Assembly: GCA_028023455.1 (NCBI GenBank)
Contig: JAQFVV010012573.1
Location: forward strand, 742,001 to 806,000
DNA from: Epiperipatus broadwayi
Lineage: Eukaryota; Onychophora; Udeonychophora; Euonychophora; Peripatidae
DNA length: 64,000 bases
Reading direction: 5' to 3'
The notes below the pieces were generated by a model. That model was not told the origin of the DNA. It saw only the letters and a program-made list of their open reading frames with translations, and did not search any database. Both the position numbers and the translations under genes were made by a program. This document shows, one piece after another, positions 1-11,097 of this stretch; positions within the stretch are counted from its first letter, which is position 1, and each line of letters begins with the position of its first letter.

Positions 1-640
1 TGAAGCGACGCCAAGCGAGTGAAGAGAAAAGCGGGATATCGTGAAAAGAATTTTAAATGTTTAGGACGCTTATTGAGATGGATTAAGTTTTTTTTCTTAT
101 GGGTTGCTTGTTTGTTTCTTTTTTTTTTTGTTATTTGGATAAAATTTTTAGGTTGTGAATCATCTATTGGAATGTGAATATATTAAATGTTTTTGTTGAA
201 TTGTTTTATTTATATAATTGATAAACAAAATATGTGCGACTGTTTTTTTTTTTTTTAATGGTTAAAATAAGGTGTTTATTTTTCTAAATCTATTCCTAAG
301 CTAAATAAAAGAAATGAAGAAAATAGATTTTTGTCTTGTTTGCGATAATAATTGCTTTGCCGGATTAATTTAAATATATATAGAAATATTAATAGCATTG
401 TTTTTTTTTTTTTAGTGTGTGTTATATAAATTTAAATTATATGATATAGAAAACTATATATATAATGATTAGCTAACTAACATTGTAAATACAAATTTTA
501 TTCTGCTTATTTACCTTCAAAATAAACTCCATACTGTAAAAGATTTACGTTTTCAGAAAATTTCTAGTAAGCGGGATAAATATTAAAAATCCCGTTATAG
601 GCATTGTCTATAATTATGCAACAAATACTATTTTTGAATT
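1..640. other. Anonymous A+T-rich sequence at window edge
   Basis: No gene or repeat recognised. The first 50 bases are unusual for the window: they carry several CpG dinucleotides and are much less A+T-rich. This could be the edge of a repeat or of a transcribed 5' region lying outside the window. The rest is A+T-rich with poly-T runs near 120, 245 and 400. Confidence 0.4.
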
Positions 641-985
641 GGATTAATATACTATTGTGTTTATACTATAGTATGGAAGAGAATAAACTCTGTAAATAAC
701 TATAATATAAAATGTATGCAAATGTTTAGATACGGGAATGAATGCTGTGATTTCCATTTTGATTCCTACCACTTCAAGCTTACTGTGATTTGCCTTCTGT
801 GCAGGTACTATGATGACTGTAGCTAGCAGCTTCTTGCTCAGGCTTGAGCATATCTCATTGCATTCTATAATATTATGGACAACTTATGTACTGCCATTCA
901 ATATCTGATAGTTGTCTGAATATCTGAAAGTTGTCTGTTTGATTTCTTTTTTAAATAGATTTCAGTATATAGCAAAATCCTTATT
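641..985 (-). repeat. Probable degraded LTR, partner of 6255-6690
   Basis: This stretch is a diverged direct repeat of 6255-6690. Shared landmarks in the same order are a 'ctctgtaaataa' block, 'aaatgtttagata', 'tactatga(t/a)(g/a)act(g/a)tagctagca', 'aggcttgagc', 'atattatggacaacttatgt' and 'atttca(g/a)tatatagcaa'. The pair is about 5.6 kb apart and brackets retrotransposon gag and protease remnants that read on the minus strand. This copy would therefore be the 3' LTR of that element. Exact LTR ends could not be placed because both copies are eroded. Confidence 0.55.
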
Positions 986-1412
986 CTATTGAAATAATCA
1001 GATTTATTGACCTAGTTTTCCATTGGCCTGTTTATGCTATTAGCTATTTATTTCTTTTTACTTTTATTTTATTGAAAGTTGAATCCTGATAATATTGTAA
1101 TAAGAATAAGTCCATTATTCGAGGGTAAACTTACATGAGTTAGAATGAGATCATAATATTTCCTTATCTTCACAATATTACATTTGAAGTATATAGTTTC
1201 ATAAGATAGCTTGATGGATATCCAGACCAAACTTGTTTCATCTTTTGGCCTGGTTTCATCATTCTCAAGTTAGTCTGGCTTCTTGAACAGATCTGTTTTT
1301 TTCAGATCTGGATTCTTCATCTAGTTCAGTGAATTTTTCAAGGTGTTAGAGTACTGACCTTAATTGATTTCAATGTCTGTGATCAACAGTCTGAACAACT
1401 ACTGCATGCAAC

Positions 1413-1978
1413 CCTTTAAAATAGTGACAAACTCTTCATATAGTAGTGCCACTCAGTGCAAGCCATAGTAATCAATGAATGCAAGAAGGTTTATGCAAAA
1501 TCCCTATCTAATGCTTACTCATTCAATATCCCCAGACTAGTTTCTTGCTTGTGACCTTCATCAGTGAGGAGTCTTGAATCTAAGAACACCACATCTAGAT
1601 CTTAGGATCTAACACAATTCTTTAGCAGCCACCTTTTGCCTTTTTAGTTAAAATTTAAAACATGTTTTCAATCCAAACTCATTCACTTGTATAGTCATAT
1701 AATAGATCTGAATCCAGTTCAGTATTTATACATTTTGATGTTTTGGTTCTTTAATAACCATAGTTATCATCATCCCATGGACAGGAATGGTGTTAAACCA
1801 TTAAACATCACATGAACACTATTTCCTTTCTTACACAAGTTGTTACAATGGTAACAAACTCTTTATATAGCAGTTCCACTCAATGCAAGTCATAGTAATC
1901 AATGGATGCAAGAAGATTTGTGCATAAAATCTCCATCAAATGCTTACTCATCCAGTATCCCCAGACTAGTGAGGAGCC
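1413..1978 (-). repeat. Dispersed repeat, left arm of a large inverted repeat
   Basis: Reverse-complement copy of 1985-2517. Each arm has the plan A-B-A: a roughly 115-base subunit A (containing 'gcatccattgattactatgg' in sense orientation) at both ends and a different middle B of about 270-300 bases (containing 'acaccaaaatgtat' or close variants). The same A and B modules occur at 40265-40890. No coding potential seen. Non-autonomous transposon or satellite-derived unit; family not recognised. Confidence 0.75.
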
Positions 1979-1984
1979 TTGGAG

Positions 1985-2517
1985 ATAGGGATTTTATGCA
2001 CAAACTTTCTTGCATCCATTGATTACTATGGCTTGCACTGGGTGTCACTACTGTGTGGAGAATCTTCACTGTTTTAACAGCTTGTGTAAACATAGGAAAT
2101 AGTGATCATGTGGTGTGACTATGGGATGATGATGATTAGCTTTATTAGAAAACCAAAGACACCAAAATGTATCAATAATGAACTGGATCAGATCTATATG
2201 ACTATAGAAGTGAATAAGCTTGAATTGAAAATGTCGGTTTTCATTTTGGACTCATAGCTTTATAGTTAATTAAAACGGTGCTGGAGAATTATATTAGATC
2301 CTAAAGTTCTAGATGCAGTGCTCAAAGATCCAAGATTCTTCAATGATGAAATCTACAAGTGAGAATGAATAGGCACTAAGTAGGGATTTTATGCACAAAC
2401 TTTTTTGCATCCATTGATTACTATGGCTTGAATTGATTGGCACTATTGTATGAAGAGTTTGTCAATGTTTAACAGCTTGTGTAAGGGCAGGAAATGGTGA
2501 TCATGTGATATTTAGTG
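1985..2517 (+). repeat. Dispersed repeat, right arm of a large inverted repeat
   Basis: Sense-orientation copy of the A-B-A unit: A at about 1985-2115, B at about 2115-2375, A again at about 2376-2517. It abuts the left arm with only a few bases between, so the pair forms a palindrome of about 1.1 kb. Divergence between arms is moderate, so this is an old head-to-head duplication or insertion and not an assembly echo. Confidence 0.75.
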
Positions 2518-2758
2518 TATGCAAACCTGTCACTGGAACCCATTTCACGGTTTCATTAAATATGGCCTAAGATTTGAGTACATATCTGCATTTCAGCAAT
2601 TTTATTTTCATGTTGATACTAATTAGGTCTAAGAATTGACAAGTTTCACCTAAGTCAGTCCCAATTTATTATCAAAGACATCTGGTTAGTTATTTTTTAA
2701 ATTTTGTTATGTTTGTGAGCTGGTTCACTTTAATCATTGTACAGTCTGAATGATTGAA

Positions 2759-3010
2759 CTAGTCATGACCAAATAGAATGATGTTTTCACCAATTGACAC
2801 AACAAGAAGCAAATGAATAATTTTATTTGGATTAATAACTTTAATCCTTGATTCATCCAAGAGTGATATTTTCTTGCCTTGATAATCAGCAATCATTCTA
2901 TTATTACTAAGTTGCTGCTGATTATTTTTTTTTTTACTAATGATAGCCAAAGTGTTTTTTGATATAATGAAAACTGCAGATCTGGTATCCAGTTTCATTG
3001 TTAATGACAT
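2759..3010 (-). pseudogene. Gypsy-type retropepsin remnant
   Basis: The minus-strand frame gives 83 residues with the hallmarks of a retrotransposon aspartic protease. An N-terminal 'LDTRSAVFIIS' matches the family's LDTGA..S.I active-site motif. A C-terminal 'ILFGHD' matches the ILLGRDWL motif. The Gly after the catalytic Asp-Thr is Arg here, so the enzyme would be inactive. It would process a Gag-Pol polyprotein. A zinc-knuckle remnant lies just upstream on the same strand (3181-3240), the usual gag-to-protease order. The ATG is not a real start, because protease is translated as part of a polyprotein. The reverse transcriptase expected downstream (lower coordinates) is missing and the region is occupied by the 1413-2517 inverted repeat. 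Confidence 0.7.
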
Positions 3011-3180
3011 TTAATTAATTATAATTAGGACTTTGAAGGCTGAATCAGTGCTTCTCACATTTTATAGGTATTGATTTGATTTTACTGTATCTTTTGAGTT
3101 TTTTGAATGGACTCCTTCATTCTTTTCTGTCTTGCTTCTTTTTTTTAAATATGTAGTTTCTATATGACTGACATGACTTT

Positions 3181-3245
3181 CTATATGCCAATGTGTACCT
3201 TCAAAATGTGCATGTTTTGGCTTATCACATATGTAATAAACTTTT
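3181..3245 (-). pseudogene. Gag zinc-knuckle remnant
   Basis: The minus-strand frame reads 'YYICDKPKHAHFEG'. This aligns with the CX2CX4HX4C knuckle of retrotransposon nucleocapsids, with the first Cys now Tyr and the last Cys now Gly, each explained by one base change from TGT. The knuckle binds element RNA in the family. It sits about 170 bases upstream of the protease remnant in the same orientation, which supports the call. Confidence 0.6.
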
Positions 3246-3549
3246 GTGTTTATTTTTTCTGATTTATTTAGGAAATTTTAAATAGCTTTAGCTGATGATT
3301 CCTGATTTTTTTTTTCGTTAGCTGACTGTCTGACCAATTTTTTGATTTTTTTGAGTTACCTGAGAGACTGCAGAATCAAAATGGTATTTGCATTTATTAG
3401 CAATTTGATTCTAAGCCTATAATACTTTATTTCACAAATGAAACAGTCTTCAGTGCTTCATTTCAGAAATCTTTAAAGTCACAGTTCAGCACTAACTTTC
3501 TGAGTTCTGGCAAAATCTCTAAAACTTTTCTTTCTCCATCTGAATATAG

Positions 3550-5820
3550 TGTAACGAGCACAGACGTCATTACATTGTTTTTTTATTAGTAAACATAAAA
3601 AAAATAAAAGTTCGCAAATAAAACTTCTCTTTTTAAGAATTAAAATTTGAAAATTAAAATTCTATACTAAACTCGTATCTATATAATCGCACAGATGAAA
3701 AAAAAAATATTAAAATAAAACTTTATTAAAAAAAAAAGAAAAAGTATTTTAAAACTAAATTGTCAGTAAAGATTTAAAGATAAAAATATATCTAAGTTTG
3801 TACAAAACAAATTAAAATGTTATTGAAAAAATGGAAATGATTAATTTAATTAGTCAAATGTAAACTAGCCTTGGGCATTTAAATGTATAAGCATCGGTCA
3901 GATAGGAAAACAATAGAAACTAATAGCCAATGAATGAAAAACAATGGAATCGGACCTCAGCGAAAGGACCATATCATCATCGATGACGTAATGTCCATTG
4001 GATCCTTAAAATTAATATAAAAGGAAAAGTTTGGAAAATAAAAGTATTAATTAGTTATTACGAGAGGACAGATATGTGTTAGTGCGAAGTCGAAGGAGAA
4101 GGGATTGAAAAGACGCACTCTTCAATCCCTTCAGTTCTGCTAAAAAAGAAAGAGAAATGACATCGTTTTCTACGTTAAGGACCAGCTCAAGTAAAGACCT
4201 CCGGATAAATAAAAACAATGGCTAACTGGATACCAATATCTTCAGTACGGCGTGGGAATTCCCGTTCAAAATTACCAACAACGGCAAGCAACTGTAAAGG
4301 ATAAAGCTGGACATTTTAAAAATCGTAAGAACTTTATATTCATTTGAAAACAATAAGAACTCTAAATTCTAAACCTTTTAGTAAATAATACAAATAGAAT
4401 CCTATCTGACCAACGTAAATTAATGTTAATAATGTTATTTGATGTATTTTTTTTTTTTTATTTAAAATCATTTCCATTTTTTTTTTTTTTTGTTCTTTTA
4501 AGTTTTTAATATGATTTTTGTTTTTTGTTAGACTAAATTACATAAATGTTAAACTTGAGTCGGGCGTGAATGGCTATATAGATTTGTAAAGTTATATTAG
4601 GGGAGGGTAAATCTTAGGTTATTTGTTTCATAGTTGAATTAGGTCATTGGATTGGATATATTGATGTAGTTAGTAGATGTAGTATGAGATCCGCTATGGG
4701 CAGGATTGCATATATACGCCACACACCTTCTGTTTGCCTATGGATGGGTTTGTAAGTCGGCAAAGAACCGCAATCCATTCCTATGGAGTTTTTTGTTTAT
4801 TGTTCTACTCGCCAATAGATGTAGCATTCCTGTTGGTGGAGAGACGATGTCTTCTCTAACTCTACTTACTGTTCAGATGTACATTCCTGACAGTATAGTA
4901 TTTTGGGTTGTCGTATTTTCATGCTACATTGAATACATAAATGTATCAGATGGATTGATGCCAGTTTGACTGCCAACTTTTTGCCTAAGGTTAAATCAGG
5001 GAAGAATATTTTCTTTTCAAATGCAGATCTATGTAGTTTATTCATACTCGACACCCTAAATAAAAATGCATTAAATTTAAGTTGGGTATAGACGTTTGCA
5101 TGGGTTCGTTACCAGTTGATTATGTTTTTGGTTTTCATATTTGATCAAAATATATAGACATTCGGTAAATACTGATACCTTACGGTGAGTATCTAAGATG
5201 TATTTATGTCGGATGTCTTTTAAGTTATTGGTGTCAATGCGGTGTCTTATGATGAACACCATTGGGTTTCTTGTATTCCCTATGCAATTGACGGTATCAA
5301 TGATTTTGTATTTTGATCGTTTATGTTTATTTTGAAATGTTTTTTGACCGTGTAATCTATGTAACCGATCTATACTCAACATTAAAAACACATTTTATAA
5401 ACCCATCTGTGCGAACTTATAAAAAATTAAAATGTAAACTTATAATATTATAAAAATTAAAATGTAAATTTAAATTCTAAAATCAAGTTAAAATCCAAAG
5501 TAAAAGTTATTCTAAAATAATGCTAAATTTTATATATGTGCGTAAATAAATGTTTGTGTATTAATTACTGGTAGTGGCTTATTTTATTCTTTTTTATATA
5601 TTCTTAGATAAAAATTTATTATGAAATTTAAACCTCTGCTACTCCCTGAGCTAGTGACAATGGGCTAACGACTGGATATCAAAATATATAAAGGAAAAAA
5701 AAATTATTTTTTTTTTTACTTACAAATCTGCCTACTTTATAAATTTTTCTAGGTTCAAATGCCTAGATCGTGCCCTGTAGTGCAGATTACGTTAGCTCGC
5801 TATAAATCCGGATCGTTACA
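3550..5820 (+). mobile_element. Solo LTR, long-LTR family, copy 1
   Basis: The 2271-bp segment starts TGTAACGAGC and ends GGATCGTTACA, an LTR-like TG...CA with imperfect inverted ends (TGTAACGA/TCGTTACA). It is flanked by a perfect 4-bp duplication ATAG (3546-3549 and 5821-5824), as expected for a Ty3/Gypsy-type insertion. No internal region or second LTR adjoins it, so it is a solo LTR left by LTR-LTR recombination. Two more copies lie at 20491-22593 and 49870-51995. It interrupts an older minus-strand Gypsy relic. Its inner part holds sub-repeats of a 'GAGT(A/C)G..TGAATG.CTA.ATAGAT' type near 4545-4590, 5020-5055 and 5340-5380, the last two inverted relative to the first. Confidence 0.85.
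4016..4024 (+). promoter_or_regulatory. Candidate LTR TATA box
   Basis: TATAAAAGG lies about 466 bases into the LTR. The same octamer-plus is preserved at the equivalent place in copy 3 (51523-51531, minus strand). Conservation between two otherwise diverged copies supports a role in driving element transcription; the start site would be about 25-30 bases downstream. Confidence 0.5.
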
Positions 5821-5852
5821 ATAGGGATTAAAATCATACGTCTGTAATATGA

Positions 5853-6071
5853 TCAGTGATTTGGATAGTAATAAATTGTCAGATAAAATACTGTTGTAGA
5901 AAAATCTGAGAAGCTGATTAAGAACATAGAATTTCTTATGTTGAAGAACCACAAATCTTTATAAAAAATGTTAGATTTTACTCTGACTTGATTTAAGAAA
6001 GAAGTGACCTCCATTTTCATGTGCTGGCTAATATAATGAATTGCCACGACTGAACTCTTCCAGGTAATCAA
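5853..6071 (-). pseudogene. Possible gag remnant
   Basis: A 72-residue minus-strand open frame lies between the solo LTR and the upstream LTR-like repeat at 6255-6690, where gag of the interrupted Gypsy element should be. I see no diagnostic motif. The call rests on position and strand only, and it could be a chance open frame. Confidence 0.25.
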
Positions 6072-6254
6072 TTTTCATAATTTTGATGTTTTCTTTTTAT
6101 TCAGTATAGGAAAAAGCTTTTTGTTTAACTTTTCTGTAAAGAAATGAGTAACCATTAGCTTTTTTTTTGACATGCTAATACTATTCAGCGATATATTTTT
6201 CTTTTAAGTGAGTGATAAAGATTTAAACAACTTATGAGGATAGATCTTATCAAC

Positions 6255-6690
6255 TGTGCTAATTCTGTTGCATTTATATAATATAGTATGGTTAGAAATA
6301 ATATTTATGATTGCACAATATTAACACACAACTCTGTAAATAAACATAAAAGATATTTATTATATGTATTTATAATACAAAATACATATAAATGTTTAGA
6401 TACAATGCTTCAGTACAGCTAATATTTGGAAAGGGATGCTGTGACTTTTCTTTGGAATTCTGGCACTGCCAGCCTATTGATAATTTGCTTCATGTGCAGA
6501 TACTATGATAACTATAGCTAGCATTTGTTTGCTTCAGGCTTGAGCTTGCCTCTGTGTTCTACAATATTATGGACAACTTATGTGCTGTTGTTCAATTTCT
6601 GACAATTGTCTGATGTTATCTAAACATTTAAAAATTGTCTATTGTCTGATTTCCATCTCAAATGGATTTCAATATATAGCAAGATCAAAA
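6255..6690 (-). repeat. Probable degraded LTR, partner of 641-985
   Basis: Direct repeat of 641-985 with the same ordered blocks, including 'gataactatagctagca', 'aggcttgagc' and 'atattatggacaacttatgt'. Its place fits a 5' LTR for the minus-strand gag and protease remnants at 2.7-6.1 kb. It could equally be the 3' LTR of the minus-strand pol relic at 7.6-11.3 kb, in which case the two relics form a tandem array sharing an LTR. Confidence 0.55.
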
Positions 6691-7587
6691 TAAAACCAGA
6701 CATTTAGAATCACCTTAGCTACATCATTCTTTATTCAGCATAAAATAAAATACTACCGCAAAATTTTTTTAGAGTGTACAATATGAGTGACTGTAAGTGC
6801 CAATTGAGTTGCCTTGGCAGTTTTTGGGAAAGTGCATATTTTGTTTTTATATGTGTGTAGTACCAATTTACATTATAATAAAATTGTATTGTAGATATCT
6901 GTATATATACTGTATACATATTGAAGATGTTTACTATATCTGTGTTTGTTAAAAATACATATACTATTTATGAATTTCAATGTTCACACCAAGGCTAGGA
7001 ATCAAATGGCACCAATATAGATGAACTGTTATAGTTATATTTTAATTAATGTAAAGTCTATACTAAAAATTATATAAAATGTATAGCTTTTAATATAATT
7101 AATAATCATTTCTATGTGAAATTGCAATCTCTCTTTCATTGCTTTAGTTACCTCTATTATCTTAACTACTTCTAGAATTGAGACAAAAATAATAATTTGT
7201 TTGTTAAATATAGTAAAATTTCGATATACTTTTTAATTGTTTAAAATCTTTGGTATGTATAATATTGATAACTTTCTCACTACTCTATTATCCTCTAGTT
7301 TTATCTCAGATTTGTGCAGATACTATTTTGCTTATTTCTCTCTAAGTATCAATTTTTTCTTAAGGTATATTCTTTATCCAAATGGTTTGTTTTAATTTAA
7401 ATCTGATATTTTTCTAAATTTACATCTTTTTTTTTATCTTATCTGGTATTATCACAAACATGCATGCTTATATGGCACTTCATTAATAATTTGCTAGGGT
7501 TAACTTGTACTGAAACTTGGGGTAAAGTCAGGATAAAACATCACTGTTGTTAGTGTTCATGGATATGAGCACACTCCCCTTTTATTT

Positions 7588-7860
7588 AGTTCTTTTCAAT
7601 TGGACTGTCTTTTCAGAAATTCCATTTGGTTGAGAGTGGTATTATGCCCTTCAAAGTTAAGAGAATCCTTCAATTTCTTTGCTGAATACTATCAAGAAAA
7701 TATGTTGATGGAATGACCCAGCCTGGTCTGAACATACTCTTTTCGATCCTCTTGTAGCCTCAGATCAAGATTGGAAATTTTTTAGTCAGCAAAGTCACTG
7801 TTGGTAAGTTTGACAATTTGCTCAATATCACTGTTTAAATCTAGCCACCAAACACAAATA
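7588..7860 (-). pseudogene. Gypsy integrase remnant
   Basis: Two minus-strand fragments in different frames are recognisable. Positions about 7804-7857 read 'CVWWLDLNSDIEQIVKLT', matching the HHCC zinc-binding region (W.gi..DI...V). Positions about 7588-7644 read 'YHSQPNGISEKTVQLKR', matching the conserved YHPQSNG..E.....K end of the catalytic core. Stops and frameshifts separate them. Integrase inserts the cDNA into host DNA; this copy is dead. It lies downstream of the RNase H remnant on the same strand, as in Ty3/Gypsy (PR-RT-RH-IN order). Confidence 0.7.
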
Positions 7861-8260
7861 TTCATTTTATCCCAAGGGATATTTGGTGTAATAACTATAA
7901 AAGACATTTCTTCGCCTTAGATGGAATTATTATCTGGTCTCATTAATATACAATCATAACACATCAAAATTTTTTTGGAGCATTCCAAATGGCTGGTCCT
8001 ACATAATTTGATTGTTTATTTGGCCATCCATTTTTGAATCAATTTGTAATCAATTTACAGTAATTATTATTTATAGTTCATTCAGCTAAACTTTTGCTAT
8101 TAACTACTTTGGATTTCAATACATTTATATAATTTACTTCAATAAGATGGGACTTGTGTATGCTTTTAACCAGAGTTCTGGTGAGGGCATCAGCATATTT
8201 TATGTTTTTGCAGCCTATACAATAATTTATAGCCATATAAAATTAGAATATTCATCCATT

Positions 8261-8461
8261 TCAGCATTCATTGATTGTCATGGTTTGGAATTTTATTTTT
8301 TCCAAAAATTCCCAAAAGTGACCTATAGTGGGTATAAATCTTAATTGACCATCCATAAACATATTGGTGTGAAATGTTTTCACAGTGAAGATGATTATTA
8401 AAGCTTCTTTGTCCATTTTGGCTGTAATTTTTCTGGGCCACGGACAATGTTTTAGAACCAT
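8261..8461 (-). pseudogene. Gypsy RNase H remnant
   Basis: The 66-residue minus-strand frame contains 'MDKEALIIIFTVKTFHTNMF', which matches the LDKEALAIIF.VKKFH.YLFG block of Ty3/Gypsy RNase H. The family domain removes element RNA after minus-strand synthesis. The following TDHKPL motif is not preserved. It sits between the reverse transcriptase remnant (higher coordinates) and the integrase remnant (lower coordinates), all on the minus strand. Confidence 0.75.
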
Positions 8462-8681
8462 AAGCTATAGAAGTCTACCTCCATAGCCACTATGATATAA
8501 CGGCATCGACACCTAACTCAAAAGCATTTGTTGTTACTATAACTTGTTTCTGTTCACAATAGTGGACTAGTAGTTTATCGGACAATAATAAATCTTTCAC
8601 TTTTTTAAAAAGCCTTGTCTTACTGTTCTCTCTATCTGATTTTTCCCTAAAAGTTCATGAAGGGGTGTAGCTGCATGTGAT

Positions 8682-8996
8682 TTACCATTTAAGAAACCTT
8701 TGAAAAAGTGGAGGAAACCTAGAAAAGCTTATAATTGCTTTACATTTGTTGGCTTCGGGGTATTTTTTATTGCAGTAACATTTTCTGGGTTGGGATATTT
8801 TTATTTTTGTTATAATATGTCCCAGTAATTTGATATCTCTCATTGACAAGATACATTTTTCCACATTCAGTCTAGCACCAAACTTATTTAACTTATCACA
8901 GACCACATATATCCTTTCACTTAATTGTGTTTCATTTTCAGTAACTATTAAAATGTCATCTAAATACAATATAGTCCCTTCTACTCTGCTGGGCAA
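8682..8996 (-). pseudogene. Gypsy reverse transcriptase remnant
   Basis: The 104-residue minus-strand frame carries the clearest coding signal in the window. Near residues 10-17 is 'LYLDDILI', the YxDD catalytic box with its usual flanks. Near residues 40-60 are 'KFGARLNVEKC' and 'IKLLGHIIT', matching the LN..KC.f....v.fLGh.is block that ends the RT palm/thumb region of Ty3/Gypsy. Both catalytic Asp residues are present. The fingers region upstream (to about 9450) is frameshifted and only weakly readable. A frame break also occurs after the LGH motif. It is a relic with no function of its own. Confidence 0.9.
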
Positions 8997-9497
8997 GTTT
9001 TTATCTTTGATTGGAAGATATATGCTATAATTAGTCAGTATGGCAGTTTTTTGAATTTGAAAAGTCCCATATGTATAGTTATTATCAATAACTCAGCTGT
9101 TCTGTTCATGATGGATTTGTTGGAATGCTGATTTGAAATCTAAATTTTGCAAAGTATGTAGTTTTCTGCAGAGATTAATACTTTTTTCATGCCAGAAATG
9201 GGATGGGCACCTTTATTAATATTTTTATTAACAGTAATCCAATAATCACATATCCTTATAATTCCATCCATTTTCATATTGCTACTATTGGTGTAGCCCA
9301 GCAGATTTCTCTATAGGTGTAAAAATGCCCTTACTCATCAAACCATTTAGTACTTTTTTCAGTTTGGGCTTAAAGAAGTCACCTTCCTTAGTGTATAAAT
9401 GATCTATTGTATATTATCCATTAGCTCTATATGCACAGGTTTGTTCTTAAGCTTTGTTGAGTAGGATTTAATGCGTCGAAAGAATTTACCTGTAATT

Positions 9498-9707
9498 TCA
9501 GCTTCTAACTTTATTCTTTTTATTGTGGTAATGCCAATACCCAGAGACTTGAACCAACTGCATACTGATATCAGACTCTTTTTTATAACAACATATAATA
9601 ATAAAAGTTCTGTTATGGTTATTTACTGTTATGGGAACTGAAACAACTCCTTTGATATTAATTCTGTTTCCATTAACATTGGTCACTACTATATTAGTTT
9701 TCTTCAT
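9498..9707 (-). pseudogene. Possible Gypsy protease-RT linker remnant
   Basis: The minus-strand 69-residue frame includes 'VVTNVNGNRINIKGVVSVPI', which resembles the beta-rich stretch of retrotransposon protease (a turn, then I.vkG...v.v). It lies just upstream of the RT remnant. No active-site DTG is visible in this frame. Assigned mainly by pattern and position. Confidence 0.45.
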
Positions 9708-9968
9708 CTCTATGTTAATATTGTCTCTTGCAAGTATCTGTTCACACTTTAAGCAACATTAATGATATGCCCACCCACTATCTTTTTACATTTTTATCAT
9801 TTGTCCACAGACTTGTAATATATTTGGCATATCGGCACTTTCCTTTATTAACCTTACATTCCCAACCTTTGTCACTCCTTCCCTCAATTTTCTAATGGAG
9901 GGTTAATCTTTTGGATATTTGTCATTTATTTTTTGTAAAGCTTTAATAAATGACTTGTCAGTCTGTAA

Positions 9969-10151
9969 CTAAAACATGATCTCTCTTCCCGCAACAACTG
10001 TGACTTTGCCACATTTATCTGTATACTTGGTGGCTATTTCTGTTGCATTTTTAAATATTTGCCTGTAGTCTAGAACAGATTTTTGTGCTATGTCATATTC
10101 AATGGTAGCATTATAAGTTAATGTAGTTTCACTTAGAAGCATCTGCTTCAA
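9969..10151 (-). pseudogene. Possible gag C-terminal remnant
   Basis: The 60-residue minus-strand frame begins 'MKQMLLSETTLTYNATIEY', which resembles the 'LL....LT...AIE.A...E' helix found at the end of the Gypsy capsid before the zinc knuckles. It precedes the protease-like and RT remnants on the same strand. No zinc knuckle was seen here. Confidence 0.45.
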
Positions 10152-11097
10152 ATCTCATGTACCATAATAATTGTTCCAATAACATCTCTTCCATATAATT
10201 CTTAAACTCTCATTCCTTTATTAAAGTTAATGGTTTTAATCCTTTCAAAAAGTATCATTTTTGTTTTCATCTTCAACATTGAATTTAAGATTAACCTATT
10301 ATTTCTTCTCAGTAAATAATAAATTTGTCTTCATTTGATATTTTAGTTTACAAATGAAATAAATTTTAAATATTCACTTTATTTTTAAAAATAATAAAAA
10401 ATGAGATTGTAATCAAAACAAAAAGTCTTTACATCATTTCTGCAAAGTTTATTTTCATTTTCCAAGATAAATGAAAACTTCATTATATGACATTGATTTT
10501 TAAAGTATGAATGAATAAATATTTATTTTTCTTAAATTTAACGAATTATGCTTTAAATGTTTGAAATTTTTTAATATTTTTTATAATATTACAATATTTT
10601 CAGATTCATCTTTACTAATTGCACTCATTTCATACTAACTAAGCTTATAAATACCTTCAGGTAAATTTGCATTGTCCAAAAATATAATGTTCTGTTTTTG
10701 AAAAAAAATATATTTGCAATTAAAATAAATTATTAATAGTTTATATTGTTGATTGTATTAATTATTGTATAAGTATTGGACAAAAAGAATTTTGAATTGT
10801 AATAAATTTGCAAATAAATATGTTTTGGATTTTTGGTTCCAAACTATGTCCTAAAAATTAATGATGTTAGAAGATGCCAAAATACAAAGGGTGATTCATC
10901 AAGGCGGAGGTATGACAGAGCTAAAGTTTTCATATCTTTCTGAATTTTCACTTTTCTAGTCATCTATGGAATTTTTTTCATACAAGTGAAAATTTGCAAT
11001 AGATGGTGAGCAAATTTAAAAATGCAGAACTGTGTTTGGAATGATGTCAAGGTTAAATCATATTCACATATGCTTTAATCTTGTGCTTGCATTTTAA
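10152..11097. other. A+T-rich stretch inside Gypsy relic
   Basis: No readable domain. On position it should correspond to the gag region of the minus-strand relic, but it is too decayed or replaced by simple A+T-rich sequence. Confidence 0.4.
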
